A DNA stretch of 35,872 bases, from positions 1 through 35,872 of the forward strand of contig QHZB01000198.1 in the NCBI GenBank assembly GCA_003224525.1, given 5' to 3'. This DNA comes from Acidobacteriota bacterium. GTDB lineage: Bacteria; Acidobacteriota; Terriglobia; Acidiferrales; UBA7541. Below are positions 22,616 through 31,896 of the stretch, in pieces (within the stretch, counting starts at the first letter, position 1; every line of letters starts with the position of its first letter). The notes beneath the pieces are model-generated. The model searched no databases and was not told where the DNA came from. It saw only the letters and a list, made by a program, of their open reading frames with translations. The position numbers and the translations under genes are program-made.

Positions 22616-24838
22616 ATGCCGAGAATAACAAACTGGTTTTTCAAGTCGCTCATCATCCTGTCTTTCGCAGTGGCCTTCCCACTCTCGATGAGGGGGGCCC
22701 AGAGAACGACAATTTCACTGAATGGGACTTGGGACATCGAGGATTCCAGAGAAGCGGAGGCGGTCCCTGTTGCATGGAACCACAAGGCTCCGGTACCGGG
22801 CCTGGTGCACTCTGCCAAGCCCGCCTTCCCGCAGGTAGACCTGTTCGATAGCAGGATGCTGATTCAGACCCGGGTCGGCGACGGGAAACTTCCCAAGAGC
22901 GCCATCGTCTATAACGCGGGCGTACCGCGGCAGGACCGCAACTGGTTTTGGTACCACCGCACGTTGGCAATCTCTACCACAAATAGCGTGGCCATTCTCC
23001 GTATCAACAAAGCGCAGTTCGGAGCAGCAGTTTGGCTCAATGGGATAAAGATCGGCGACCATTTATCCTGCTTCACGGCCGCCGTGTTTGACGTTAGCAA
23101 AGCAATCCGGCGAGGTCCGAACGAATTGATCGTGCGGGTCGGCGCGCACCCCGGGGTGCTGCCACCGACTGTTTCCGGCGGCACCGATTACGAAAAGCTC
23201 CGCTGGACCCCCGGGATTTACGACAATGTTTCGCTCACGCTCAGCGAAAATCCCGTGATCGAGAGCGTCCAGGTGGCCTCGAAGATCGCAGACAGCTCCA
23301 TCTTAGTGCAGACTTCCCTGCGGAATTTTGGAAAGAACCCTGCGTCGTTTAACCTCACGTACCGGGTGCATGTCTGGAAGGAGAGCGTCACGGTGGCGAG
23401 TTCCGTGACCAAGGGCATCAGGCTCGCGCCCGGCGAAAGCAAAGTGGTTCTCCAGACTGTGGCGGTGGCGGGCGCACGTTTGTGGTCTCCTGAGTCACCC
23501 AACCTTTACGCGCTCGAGACCATCACCGGCGGCGACACTGCCACTACTCGTTTCGGCATGCGGGAGTTCCGCTTCGACACCGCCACCAAACGGGCCTATC
23601 TTAACGGCCGTGTCTACTTCATGCGCGGCTCTAACATCACGCTGCACCGGTTTTTTGAAGACCCACTTTCCGGCACTTTGCCGTGGGACGAGGCGTGGGT
23701 GAGGAAACTACTCGTCGAGATCCCCCACGAGATGCACTGGAACAGCTTCCGGTTTTGCATCGGCCCCGTCCCGGATCAATGGCTTGAGATCGCTGACGAA
23801 GCGGGTCTACTGATTCAGAACGAATACTTCGTCTGGACCGGCCATGATTGGCATGGCCCCGAAAACCAGGTCCATTTCAACACGGATCAAATGATCCGCG
23901 AATATACAGAATGGATGCGGGACAACTGGAACCATCCGAGCGTGGTCATCTGGGATGCGAACAACGAAACCTGGGACCCAACGTTCGGCGAGAAGATCAT
24001 CCCTGCAGTTCGCGGCCTCGACCTTTCAAACCGTCCGTGGGAGAACAGCTACAACCCTCCCGAAGGTCCGGACGACCCAGTTGAAGATCACCCATACGAG
24101 CACCAGATCATGGCGGATGGTGGTCCGCCGTTCAGCATGACCACGCTGGAGAACCCGAACGGCGAGGCTCCTGGTGCACAGACGGGACACGCACTGATCC
24201 TGAACGAATACGGCTGGCTCTGGTTGAATCGGGACGGCACCCCCACCGAACTCACCAAGAAACTCTACCCGGCTCTGCTCGGCAAGGATTCGACTGCGCA
24301 GCAACGGCTGGCCCTTAACGCCTACCTGCTCGCGGGCCTTACGGAGTACTGGCGCGCGTACCGCCAGTATGCCGCCGTGCTCCACTTTGTGTATCTCGCC
24401 AGCAGCGATCCCGCAGGCGCTACATCGGACCATTTCCGCGACGTGAGAAAACTCGAACTTCATCCCGAGTTCCGCGATTACATGAGCAATGCGTTTGCGC
24501 CGGTGGGAGTTTACCTCGGTTTTTGGCAGCCGGCCGTCGAGGCCGCAAGCCTCCGGTCGTTACCAGTGATGCTGGTCAACGACGAGGATCGAGAGGTCGA
24601 GGGCACGCTTACCCTTGCGCTCGAAAATGCGAAGGGTGACCGAGTGGCAACTCAAACGGCCAAGTTCAAAATCGCACCGCTTGGTCAGGCGACCATTTAC
24701 AACGATTTCAAGTTCCCACAAACCACTGGCGATTTCCTCTTGCGGGCTATCCTTGAGTACCAGGGAGGTGGCGTCGGCGTGTCCACGCAGAGTCGCCGCT
24801 ATGTCAAGCTCGTCGAGCCTGAAAGAAAACAGGACTGA
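22616..24838 (+). CDS. Secreted glycoside hydrolase family 2 protein (beta-galactosidase/glucuronidase/mannosidase clan)
   Basis: From ATG 22616 the enzyme has 740 residues and a signal peptide ('SLIILSFAVAFPLSMRGAQ'). Order of parts: sugar-binding jelly roll ('ISLNGTWDIEDS', 'WFWYHRTLAI', 'LRINKAQFGAAVWLNGIKIG'), an Ig-like domain ('LWSPESPNLYALETI'), then the TIM barrel beginning 'MREFRFDTATKRAYLNG'. The acid/base is Glu451 in 'VIWDANNETWDP' (the Asn-Glu motif of clan GH-A) and the nucleophile is likely Glu531 in 'LILNEYGW'. The substrate cannot be fixed; the 'RGSNITLHRFF' segment resembles exported members acting on plant or microbial polysaccharides. It sits between the sugar porter and the phosphoglucose isomerase. 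Confidence 0.9.
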   Translation: MPRITNWFFKSLIILSFAVAFPLSMRGAQRTTISLNGTWDIEDSREAEAVPVAWNHKAPVPGLVHSAKPAFPQVDLFDSRMLIQTRVGDGKLPKSAIVYNAGVPRQDRNWFWYHRTLAISTTNSVAILRINKAQFGAAVWLNGIKIGDHLSCFTAAVFDVSKAIRRGPNELIVRVGAHPGVLPPTVSGGTDYEKLRWTPGIYDNVSLTLSENPVIESVQVASKIADSSILVQTSLRNFGKNPASFNLTYRVHVWKESVTVASSVTKGIRLAPGESKVVLQTVAVAGARLWSPESPNLYALETITGGDTATTRFGMREFRFDTATKRAYLNGRVYFMRGSNITLHRFFEDPLSGTLPWDEAWVRKLLVEIPHEMHWNSFRFCIGPVPDQWLEIADEAGLLIQNEYFVWTGHDWHGPENQVHFNTDQMIREYTEWMRDNWNHPSVVIWDANNETWDPTFGEKIIPAVRGLDLSNRPWENSYNPPEGPDDPVEDHPYEHQIMADGGPPFSMTTLENPNGEAPGAQTGHALILNEYGWLWLNRDGTPTELTKKLYPALLGKDSTAQQRLALNAYLLAGLTEYWRAYRQYAAVLHFVYLASSDPAGATSDHFRDVRKLELHPEFRDYMSNAFAPVGVYLGFWQPAVEAASLRSLPVMLVNDEDREVEGTLTLALENAKGDRVATQTAKFKIAPLGQATIYNDFKFPQTTGDFLLRAILEYQGGGVGVSTQSRRYVKLVEPERKQD

Positions 24839-24844
24839 ATTCTC

Positions 24845-25402
24845 GTGATCAACGAACCCATTCGAGTTGACTTCTCCACCGGCGAGCTGGCTGGCGAGGG
24901 CGTCGAGGAAGTCTGCCGGACCCTCGGGCAGCTTGAGGGCCTATTTCGCGATAAGGAAGCATGGGGCGTCATGAACGCCGCCCAACTTGTCTACCGTGTA
25001 CAGATGTTCCGGCCGGTTGCGGAAGGCGTGGTTGGCGGCCTGTTTTGGGGAACCACCTTCGTCGAGCCGGGCCTGGTGGGCGATGAATACTTCATGACGA
25101 AGGGCCACTTTCATGTCTTGCGAAATCGCTCCGAGTACTACGTTACGACCGGAGGCGAAGGCGCCTTGATTCTCATGGATGAGGGGCGGCGGACACGCTT
25201 TGAACTCATGCGGCCGGGTTCGGTCCATTACATACCCAGCAGCCACGCGCACCGTGTGGCTAACACCGGATCCTCAGTGCTTTCCTTCCTTGCGTGTTGG
25301 CCGAGTGATGCGGGTCACGACTATGAATCCGTCCTTGAACATGGGTTTTCCGCCCGTCTGCGGCGAGTTGACGGATCTCCTTTCTTGGTCGAGGAGCCAT
25401 GA
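24845..25402 (+). CDS. pgiA: Cupin-type glucose-6-phosphate isomerase
   Basis: A 185-residue metal-dependent phosphoglucose isomerase of the archaeal/cupin type (PF06560), interconverting glucose 6-phosphate and fructose 6-phosphate. Visible: 'GLFWGTTFVEPGLVGDEYF', the metal-binding 'TKGHFHVLRNRSEYY' (His88, His90, Glu97) and 'YIPSSHAHRVANTG' (His136). It has no resemblance to the larger classical Pgi. GTG 24845 lies 6 bases after the GH2 stop; its own TGA overlaps the ATG of the ROK pseudogene. It would feed the kinase product of this operon into glycolysis. The symbol follows the cupin PGI family and is tentative. Confidence 0.88.
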   Translation: MINEPIRVDFSTGELAGEGVEEVCRTLGQLEGLFRDKEAWGVMNAAQLVYRVQMFRPVAEGVVGGLFWGTTFVEPGLVGDEYFMTKGHFHVLRNRSEYYVTTGGEGALILMDEGRRTRFELMRPGSVHYIPSSHAHRVANTGSSVLSFLACWPSDAGHDYESVLEHGFSARLRRVDGSPFLVEEP

Positions 25403-25668
25403 TCGTTCTCGCGGTCGATTTTGGTGGATCGCATATCAGCTGCGGATGGTGCGCGATAGCGAAATGCTGGCCTCCAGCACCTGCCGGTAGATTCATCCGG
25501 TCTGCTGCGGGCCAACCTTCCGGCCGTTTCGGCTTCCCTTCGCTCCGCCGCAGGAAAGGTCGGCCTTCCTATCAGCCGGTGTGAGGGGGTGGCCGTAAGC
25601 TTCGGTGGCCTGGTGAATCCTCGACTCGGGGCGGTGCTCTCGACAAACGGCCGGCAGATCAAGAAAAA
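25399..25668 (+). pseudogene. Second ROK-family kinase, decayed (two frameshifts, 3' end lost)
   Basis: ATG 25399 overlaps the stop of the isomerase gene (ATGA), as in an intact coupled operon. It begins 'MIVLAVDFGGSHISCG', a ROK phosphate loop. The frame then slips: 'MVRDSEMLASSTCR' follows from 25446 and 'VDSSGLLRANLPAVSAS', 'EGVAVSFGGLVNPRLGAVLS' from 25487, each step losing one base. Homology stops near 25668, about a quarter of the way through a ROK protein, and unrelated sequence follows. The frame directly continuous with the ATG ends at 25584. A functional kinase is excluded unless the sequence is wrong, and the truncation would remain even then. Confidence 0.8.
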
Positions 25669-25755
25669 TAGTGGTTCTTCTTCATCGCGTCAGGTTCTGA
25701 CATGTGGGTTTTGACAAGGTTGGGAGCCAAAGTGCTCGATCATGAGAGAAAAAAT

Positions 25756-26901
25756 ATGAAGCTCCGAAGGAAAATCGCTTGTACGATCTGGCTAGTCGTT
25801 TCCTTTGAGCTAGGGATAAGCGTTGCTGGCCAAACTAAACCTCAGTCTGAACTCAAGACACGCAATGTTGTTCTAATCGTAACTGACGGGTTGAGGTGGC
25901 AAGAGGTCTTCCAAGGGCCGGATCATTCGCTCATGAACCGTGAACATGGAGGCGTGGAGAATATCGACACCTTGCGCACTGACTTCTCGAGGGCTACTTC
26001 GTCCCAGAGCCGAGAAACGGTGTTCCCCTTCCTATGGAAGACGTTCGCACATCAAGGGCAGATTTTTGGCAATCAGGAGAAAGAAAGTATCGCGAGGGTG
26101 GCTAACCAATATGCATTTTCCTACCCCGGCTACAACGAAATGATCGCGGGGTTTCCGGATCCGCATGTTGATAAGAACGATTTTGGTCCCAATCCGAACG
26201 TTACAGTGTTCGAATGGCTGAACCGCATACCTGAACTGCAGGGACGAGTTGCTGTTTTTGGCACTTGGGACGCCTTTAAGGACATCTTCAACCAGAAGCG
26301 CAGTGGCTTGTTCATTTCCGCCGGATGGGATCCAATCGCACGCGCGGAATCCCGCGCCAGGCAGGCATTGATCGAGGATTTTTACAGCACGACCACGCGA
26401 CTCTGGGACGACAACGTTTACGATGCGTTTCTGCAGCCGGTTGTGCTCGATTATGTGCAGGCGCACCAGCCCAGAGTGCTTTTCGTAGGCTATGGTGAAA
26501 CCGATGAATGGGCTCACTCGGGACGTTACGATCTGCTGCTAAGGGCTGCACATCAGTTTGATAAATTTGTGGAGCAGCTCTGGAATACCATGCAGTCGAT
26601 GCCGTCTTACCGCGATCAGACAACCTTTATCATCACGACAGACCACGGGCGCGGCAGCGGACTAACTGGGTGGAAGGACCATGGCACGGAGCAGAAGGGA
26701 TCCGAAAATATCTGGATTGGAGTTTTTGGTCCGGACACGCAACCCCTGGGCGAGCGGGAACATGCGCCGGCAGTGACGCAGAGCCAGATTGCGGCAACTC
26801 TGGCTGCGCTGTTAGGAAAAGACTACCGAGGCTCTGTGCCCCAAGCCGCTAAGCCTCTGCCCGATGTCGTGGCCACTCGGACTTCGAGCACAGTCAAATA
26901 G
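25756..26901 (+). CDS. Secreted alkaline-phosphatase-superfamily protein
   Basis: From ATG 25756 the product has 381 residues with a signal peptide ('IACTIWLVVSFELGISVAGQ'). The alkaline-phosphatase fold shows as 'NVVLIVTDGLRWQEVFQG' (first metal Asp), 'ATSSQSRETVFPFLWKTF' (region of the nucleophile), 'VLFVGYGETDEWAHSGRYD' (metal Asp/His) and 'TTFIITTDHGRGSGLTGWKD' (metal Asp-His). Proteins of this group are phosphodiesterase- or phosphatase-like, substrate unknown. An upstream ATG at 25702 would add a non-signal leader. It follows the truncated ROK gene and is closed by a strong terminator, so it is likely a separate unit. Confidence 0.85.
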   Translation: MKLRRKIACTIWLVVSFELGISVAGQTKPQSELKTRNVVLIVTDGLRWQEVFQGPDHSLMNREHGGVENIDTLRTDFSRATSSQSRETVFPFLWKTFAHQGQIFGNQEKESIARVANQYAFSYPGYNEMIAGFPDPHVDKNDFGPNPNVTVFEWLNRIPELQGRVAVFGTWDAFKDIFNQKRSGLFISAGWDPIARAESRARQALIEDFYSTTTRLWDDNVYDAFLQPVVLDYVQAHQPRVLFVGYGETDEWAHSGRYDLLLRAAHQFDKFVEQLWNTMQSMPSYRDQTTFIITTDHGRGSGLTGWKDHGTEQKGSENIWIGVFGPDTQPLGEREHAPAVTQSQIAATLAALLGKDYRGSVPQAAKPLPDVVATRTSSTVK

Positions 26902-26918
26902 CGAGTTCACCAAAATAG

Positions 26919-26950
26919 AGAAGACCACAATACGACTGGTCTTCTTTTCT
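26919..26950 (+). terminator. Intrinsic terminator
   Basis: AGAAGACCA (26919-26927) pairs perfectly with TGGTCTTCT (26937-26945) over 9 bp with a 9-base loop, and TTTTCTT follows directly. It lies 18 bases after the stop of the phosphatase-superfamily gene. Confidence 0.8.
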
Positions 26951-27084
26951 TCGCGGCGCATCTGGTCAATAACAACGACTTAACAGTAGCGATCCAATCG
27001 ACGGAGGGCCAATAAGTGCAGCTGCAGAATACCTGCACGGTCGGCGCAATTGCCATGCTTTGCTCGCGTGTTAGTCTGAGTGGC

Positions 27085-29058
27085 ATGCAGGCCGCCAAGA
27101 GGCTGACAATTTTGTTGGTGATATGGGCCGCCAGTCTTTCCGCTCAGAGCGCTCGAAAACCAGCATCACAACCTGATGTTTTTCTGGTGACCATTGATAC
27201 GCTGCGCGCCGACCATGTTCACTGCTATGGCTATGGGCCTATTCAAACCCCGGCGCTGGACACCCTCGCGAAAGATGGCGTCCGTTTCACTCAAGCGTTC
27301 ACACCCAGCCCGATTACAAACACCTCGCACACTTCCATCCTCACGGGACTGTTGCCTAGCACGCACGGTGTCACTGACTTCGCCGTGCGTCTGGCAAACA
27401 CTTACCCAGCTTGGGCGGAATTGCTGAAGAAGCAGGGCTACCGCACCGGTGCATTCATTGGTTCTGTCGTTCTCGACAGTCAAAGCTTTGCGCCCGGGCT
27501 GGATCGCGGCTTTGATTTCTACGATAACTTTCCCAAAGTTACGCACAGCAAATCGCGATGGGGGCGCCTGGAGCGTCGTGGCAGAGACGTGGCGCAACAT
27601 GCAGAGAATTGGTTGAGCACCCATCCCACGGGTCCACATTTCGTCTGGGTCCACTTTTACGATCCGCACGACCCCTACGACCCGCCTCCACCGTTTTCGC
27701 AAGTCTATAAGGACCGTCTATACGACGGTGAAATCGCTTATGCGGATTCGGCACTGGCAGATTTTTTGGCGTATCTGAAGAAAAAGGGCTGGTATGAGAA
27801 TTCAGTCGTGATTGCAGTGGGCGATCACGGCGAGGGACTCGGAGAGCATCATGAGGAAACGCACGGGATTTTCCTCTACGATTCCACCATGCACGTTCCG
27901 TTGATCATCAAGTTCCGGGATCAGAGAGAGGCCGGCAGAGTGGTGGAGGCGCAAGTACGTACTACGGACATATTGCCCACCGTGATCGATCTGCTGAAGA
28001 TCCCTCTGCCGGAGCGGCTCGATGGGGAGTCATTGGTTTCATACCTTGCCCTCGTGGGTACACCCGAAACTACCGGTCGCGCCGCTTTCGGCGAGACCGA
28101 TTACCCCATGCGTTTCGGCTGGGCGCCTCTACGGTCGGTACGTGGCGAAGGATTCAAGTTTATCGAAGCTCCTAGACCGGAGTTCTACAACTTGCGCTCC
28201 GATCCGCGAGAACTAACAAATAATTACGTGCCATGGGATGCGATAGTACAGAAGTTTCGCGCGATGCTCTCGGACTTGAGGAGTAAAATGCCTCCTCGAT
28301 CGCCCTCTGCCGGATCCGTGAGCCAAAGCACAATCGACGAGCTAAAAGCCCTGGGATACTTGGGCCGCGCGGACGCTGGCAGCTCAACCAACGTGCCCGA
28401 AGCCTCGCTGCTACCTGATCCCAAGGAAAAGATCGAGGAACAGAACCTGCTGCATAAGGCGATGATCGCGTCCGAGGACGGACGCTCTAGCGAGGCGCGC
28501 ACTGCCTTGGAGAAAGTCCTGGAGCTTGATCCCAAAGCGCCAACAGCGCTGCGCCAAATTGGAGAGCTGGAGTTGCATGCGGGTGACTACGCAAAGGCCG
28601 CCGAGCATCTGAAACACGCACGTGAGATTCGTCCCGATGACGCGACGGCTGCGTTCTACGAAGGCCAGGCCCGGCAAGGAGAGGGTGATCTAGCCGGTGC
28701 CCGCGAGGCGCTGGAAGCCAGTTTGAAACTTACTCCCGCGCAGTTTCCGGCTCGTCTCCTGCTCGGTCAGGTTTACTTGGGATTGAAAAGTCTGAAGGCA
28801 GCCGAAGACCAGTTCGAAGCTGCACTTCTGATGCAACCGCAGAACTTGGAAGCGCAACTCTGGCTGGCGAGAGCGCAGATTGCGTCCGGGAATTTTGTTG
28901 AGGCGTTGCGACAGTTGAAACCGCTTTCCAAGTCACAACCGAACAATGCGGAGGTCTTTGAATTGCTTACGCAAGGCTATTCCGGGTTGGGCAGGAGAGA
29001 GGAGGCGGAACGGGCGGAGAGCCGAGCCAGAGGACTGCGGAAAAACCAACAACCCTGA
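27085..29058 (+). CDS. Sulfatase/phosphatase-fold protein with C-terminal TPR repeats
   Basis: From ATG 27085 the protein has 657 residues: signal peptide ('LTILLVIWAASLSAQS'), then an alkaline-phosphatase-superfamily domain to about residue 420 ('VFLVTIDTLRADHVHCYGYG', 'FVWVHFYDPHDPYDPPPPF', 'VIAVGDHGEGLGEHHEETHG'), then 4-5 TPR motifs from about 450 ('ARTALEKVLELDPKAPTALR', 'YAKAAEHLKHAREIRPDDA'). The position of the formylglycine Cys/Ser of true sulfatases is Thr78 ('SPITNTSHTSILTGLL'), so it cannot be matured as a sulfatase and a Thr nucleophile, as in phosphodiesterases or phosphoglycerol-transferase relatives, is more likely. A GTG at 27016 would add 23 residues before the signal peptide. 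Confidence 0.9.
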   Translation: MQAAKRLTILLVIWAASLSAQSARKPASQPDVFLVTIDTLRADHVHCYGYGPIQTPALDTLAKDGVRFTQAFTPSPITNTSHTSILTGLLPSTHGVTDFAVRLANTYPAWAELLKKQGYRTGAFIGSVVLDSQSFAPGLDRGFDFYDNFPKVTHSKSRWGRLERRGRDVAQHAENWLSTHPTGPHFVWVHFYDPHDPYDPPPPFSQVYKDRLYDGEIAYADSALADFLAYLKKKGWYENSVVIAVGDHGEGLGEHHEETHGIFLYDSTMHVPLIIKFRDQREAGRVVEAQVRTTDILPTVIDLLKIPLPERLDGESLVSYLALVGTPETTGRAAFGETDYPMRFGWAPLRSVRGEGFKFIEAPRPEFYNLRSDPRELTNNYVPWDAIVQKFRAMLSDLRSKMPPRSPSAGSVSQSTIDELKALGYLGRADAGSSTNVPEASLLPDPKEKIEEQNLLHKAMIASEDGRSSEARTALEKVLELDPKAPTALRQIGELELHAGDYAKAAEHLKHAREIRPDDATAAFYEGQARQGEGDLAGAREALEASLKLTPAQFPARLLLGQVYLGLKSLKAAEDQFEAALLMQPQNLEAQLWLARAQIASGNFVEALRQLKPLSKSQPNNAEVFELLTQGYSGLGRREEAERAESRARGLRKNQQP

Positions 29059-29169
29059 ACAAGCAATTCCTTTCTTGGTTATCATCCCGAAGAGTCTTGC
29101 CCCTCGCTCACGATCCAAAAGGCCGCCGTAACACAAACGCCGGAGCCGCCTCCGCCGGTTCGCCGAATC

Positions 29170-29583
29170 GTGCCGACGACCTTCCCGAGAAGCTTGCGCA
29201 ACGGCGCGACCGAAGTCAGCAGGAACCAACTGAAAGCATCGAGTCTCAATGCCATACATGATGCAAGCGGCACGCACGAGCCTGCCTTGACGGCAAGCGT
29301 GGAGGTTACGAATATCGGTTCACGCGCCGCGGAAGAAGTGGTACAGCTCTATGTGCGGCTCCAAGGGACAAGCGTGGCCCAGCCGATGCGTGCCTTGAAG
29401 GGATTTCGGCGTGTCGCTCTAGCTCCCGCCGAAACCAAAAAGGTAACATTCGACCTGGGGCCCGAAGCTTTTGCGATGTGGCATGACCGAAATCAGTTTG
29501 CCGTCGAACCAGCAAAGGTGAGCATCTGGATCAGCCCTGACTCCGCGCGTGGAACGGCGGGCGCAGTGGAAATCGTCCCGTAA
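29170..29583 (+). pseudogene. C-terminal fibronectin-III-like remnant of a GH3 beta-glucosidase-type gene
   Basis: The last ~105 codons match the Fn3-like domain (PF14310) that ends GH3 glycosidases: 'LTASVEVTNIGSRAAEEVVQ', 'QLYVRLQGTSVAQPMRALKG', 'FRRVALAPAETKKVTFDLGP' and '[16 protein letters not shown]'. The catalytic barrel and middle domain, over 500 residues, are missing. The 111 bases between it and the preceding gene look like non-coding dispersed DNA, so the gene was cut there. ATG 29170 is an incidental start. It ends 7 bases before the glycoamylase-domain gene, so the old operon order was probably GH3, glycoamylase-type, GH127. Confidence 0.75.
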
Positions 29584-29590
29584 GAAAAGC

Positions 29591-31855
29591 ATGTCTCCCA
29601 TCAGGCAAATCTCGCGGCGGAGGCTGTTATCTCTCCCACTCTCGTCACTGTTCTGCGTCGCTGCTTGTCTGTTTCCTGAGATTGCCCGCGGAAACTCGGA
29701 ATACTATCGCCACATTTATTTCGACAACAGCCTGAATTCCGATTTTTATTTTTACAGTTCGGGCCAGGCGTCTCCGCCCAGTACGCTTGAGCAGAAAAAC
29801 TGGAGATTGCCAGTCGAGACCAAGATTTTCCTGACTCCCCCCAATGGACTTCGCCTCGAGTGGCAATCGCAAGCCGGCGGTGGATGGGAAGCGGAAGTGC
29901 GAGTCGTCAACTTTCGCAATCGCTTCCCAGCATTCTCGGGAGAAAACCTTTTCATTTGGTGTTTTGCGCCACAAGCGGTTTTGGCGGCTGACCTTCCACT
30001 CATCGTTTTGTCTGACACTCGCGAGGGCCTTCAAGTGGCTGAGTTACCAGGAAGCTTTACTCAGCCAATCCCACTGGGGAAATTCGTCGGCGACTTGCCC
30101 GCTGGACGTTGGGTTCAAGTCCGGATTCCGCTTGCCGAGTTCAGAACTGCATCCATTTACGCTTTTAAGCCGCAATACCTGCAAAACATTATCTTCCTTC
30201 AAGGACGGGCAGACGGCGTTCGACACACGCTCATCCTCGATGAAATCAGCGTGGACGACGGCTCCGCTCAAGACAAAGCGCCTACGGACGCGCTTCCCAC
30301 TCCCAAGAACGTTAAGGCAACCGGCTATGACCGGCACATTGAAGTCCAGTGGGACCCGGTGGATAGTGCTACGCTCGGACGCTATGTGATTTACCGCTCG
30401 CTCGATGGCAAGGCCTTCGAGCCGATTGGCATTCAGCTTCCAGATACGCATCGTTACTCAGATTTTCTTGGGAAAGCCGGCGTGACGGCGCAATACAAGG
30501 TCGCTGTCTCAGATCGCCAGTATAAGCAGTCTCCACTGTCCAATGCTGCCAGCGCTTCCACGCGCGAATTCACCGACGACGAACTCCTTACCATGCTGCA
30601 GGCAGCCTGTTTCCGCTACTACTGGGAGGGCGCTGATCTGCATTCGGGTATGACCCGGGAGAGCATCCCCGGAGACGACCGCATCACTGCCACCGGCGCG
30701 AGCGGTTTTGGCATCGCTGCCCTGATGGTCGGAGTGCATCGTGGATTCATCACGCGCGAGCAAGGCGTGGAGCGCCTCACCAAAATTGTCGGTTTCCTTG
30801 AACATGCAGATCGCTACCACGGCGCCTGGTCGCACTACATGGACGGAAGCACGGGAAAAACCATGCCTGTGTTTGGTATGTTCGATGACGGCGGCGACCT
30901 GGTGGAAACCTCGTTTCTGATGCAGGGACTTCTCGCCGCCCGCCAATACTTCCACGGTAGCAATGAAACGGAAGAGTCTCTCTACCGCCGGATCTCGAAT
31001 CTTTGGGAAACCGTCGAATGGGATTGGTACCGCCAGTCCCCGCAGAGCGGCTTCTTGTATTGGCATTGGTCACCGCTGTGGGCCTGGCAGATTCACCATC
31101 CGCTCATCGGATTCAACGAGGTGATGATCACCTACCTGCTGGCCATGGCCTCGCCCACGCACGCCGTGCCCGCCGACCTTTATTACTCCGGGTGGGCGGG
31201 ACAATCGCAAAATGCACTGGATTATCGCGCAGGCTGGTCGGGCTCGACCGACGGAAATCGCTATGGAAATGGGCACACCTATTTCGGCACTAAGCTTGAC
31301 GTAGGCGTTGGTACGGGAGGACCGCTATTCTTTACTCATTATTCCTACATTGGCTTCGATCCACATAGCTTGCACGACCGCTATACATCCTCCTACTTCG
31401 ACAACAACCGCAACATCGCGCTGATCAATCGCGCCTACTCGATTGCCAATCCCAAGCACTTCGAGGGTTATGGCCCGAACGCCTGGGGACTAACGGCCAG
31501 CGATGGTCCGTCGGGCTACGTTCCCCATGCACCCGACAACGCCAGCGATCAGGGTACGCTCACCCCTACCGGCGCACTGGCAACTTTCCCTTACACACCG
31601 GAAGCCTCGATGGCAGCCTTCAAACACTACTATCGGGACCTCGGTCTCCAGCTCTGGGATATTTACGGCCCGCGCGACGCATTCAATCCCGGCCAAAACT
31701 GGATTTCACCAATTTATATGGGACTGAACCAGGCCCCGATCACGGTCATGATTGAGAATTACAGGACTGGGCTGGTGTGGAAGAACTTCATGTCCAATCC
31801 GGAGATCGGGCAGATGCTACAGAAGCTCGACGCCGTTTCCAGAAAACAGCCGTAG
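29591..31855 (+). CDS. Exported glycoamylase-domain protein (PF10091, GH144-like)
   Basis: From ATG 29591 there are 754 residues with an N-terminal signal that has an Arg-rich start ([13 protein letters not shown]). Residues ~35-235 form a beta-sandwich carbohydrate-binding-like region, ~245-330 a fibronectin-III domain ('[20 protein letters not shown]'), and ~345-750 the catalytic (alpha/alpha)6 region: '[20 protein letters not shown]', '[20 protein letters not shown]', '[20 protein letters not shown]', '[20 protein letters not shown]' and '[20 protein letters not shown]'. PF10091 proteins include beta-1,2-glucanases of GH144, which is a possible substrate here; the older 'glucoamylase' name is not evidence of starch use. 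GH127 follows 41 bases later. Confidence 0.9.
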   Translation: MSPIRQISRRRLLSLPLSSLFCVAACLFPEIARGNSEYYRHIYFDNSLNSDFYFYSSGQASPPSTLEQKNWRLPVETKIFLTPPNGLRLEWQSQAGGGWEAEVRVVNFRNRFPAFSGENLFIWCFAPQAVLAADLPLIVLSDTREGLQVAELPGSFTQPIPLGKFVGDLPAGRWVQVRIPLAEFRTASIYAFKPQYLQNIIFLQGRADGVRHTLILDEISVDDGSAQDKAPTDALPTPKNVKATGYDRHIEVQWDPVDSATLGRYVIYRSLDGKAFEPIGIQLPDTHRYSDFLGKAGVTAQYKVAVSDRQYKQSPLSNAASASTREFTDDELLTMLQAACFRYYWEGADLHSGMTRESIPGDDRITATGASGFGIAALMVGVHRGFITREQGVERLTKIVGFLEHADRYHGAWSHYMDGSTGKTMPVFGMFDDGGDLVETSFLMQGLLAARQYFHGSNETEESLYRRISNLWETVEWDWYRQSPQSGFLYWHWSPLWAWQIHHPLIGFNEVMITYLLAMASPTHAVPADLYYSGWAGQSQNALDYRAGWSGSTDGNRYGNGHTYFGTKLDVGVGTGGPLFFTHYSYIGFDPHSLHDRYTSSYFDNNRNIALINRAYSIANPKHFEGYGPNAWGLTASDGPSGYVPHAPDNASDQGTLTPTGALATFPYTPEASMAAFKHYYRDLGLQLWDIYGPRDAFNPGQNWISPIYMGLNQAPITVMIENYRTGLVWKNFMSNPEIGQMLQKLDAVSRKQP

Positions 31856-31896
31856 TTCGGTTTTGCTCCGTATTGAGTGATAATGGCAGCAGACTG

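Noticed and set aside
25712-25740. TTGACA upstream of the phosphatase-superfamily gene as a promoter
   Set aside because: No -10-like hexamer lies 16-18 bases downstream.
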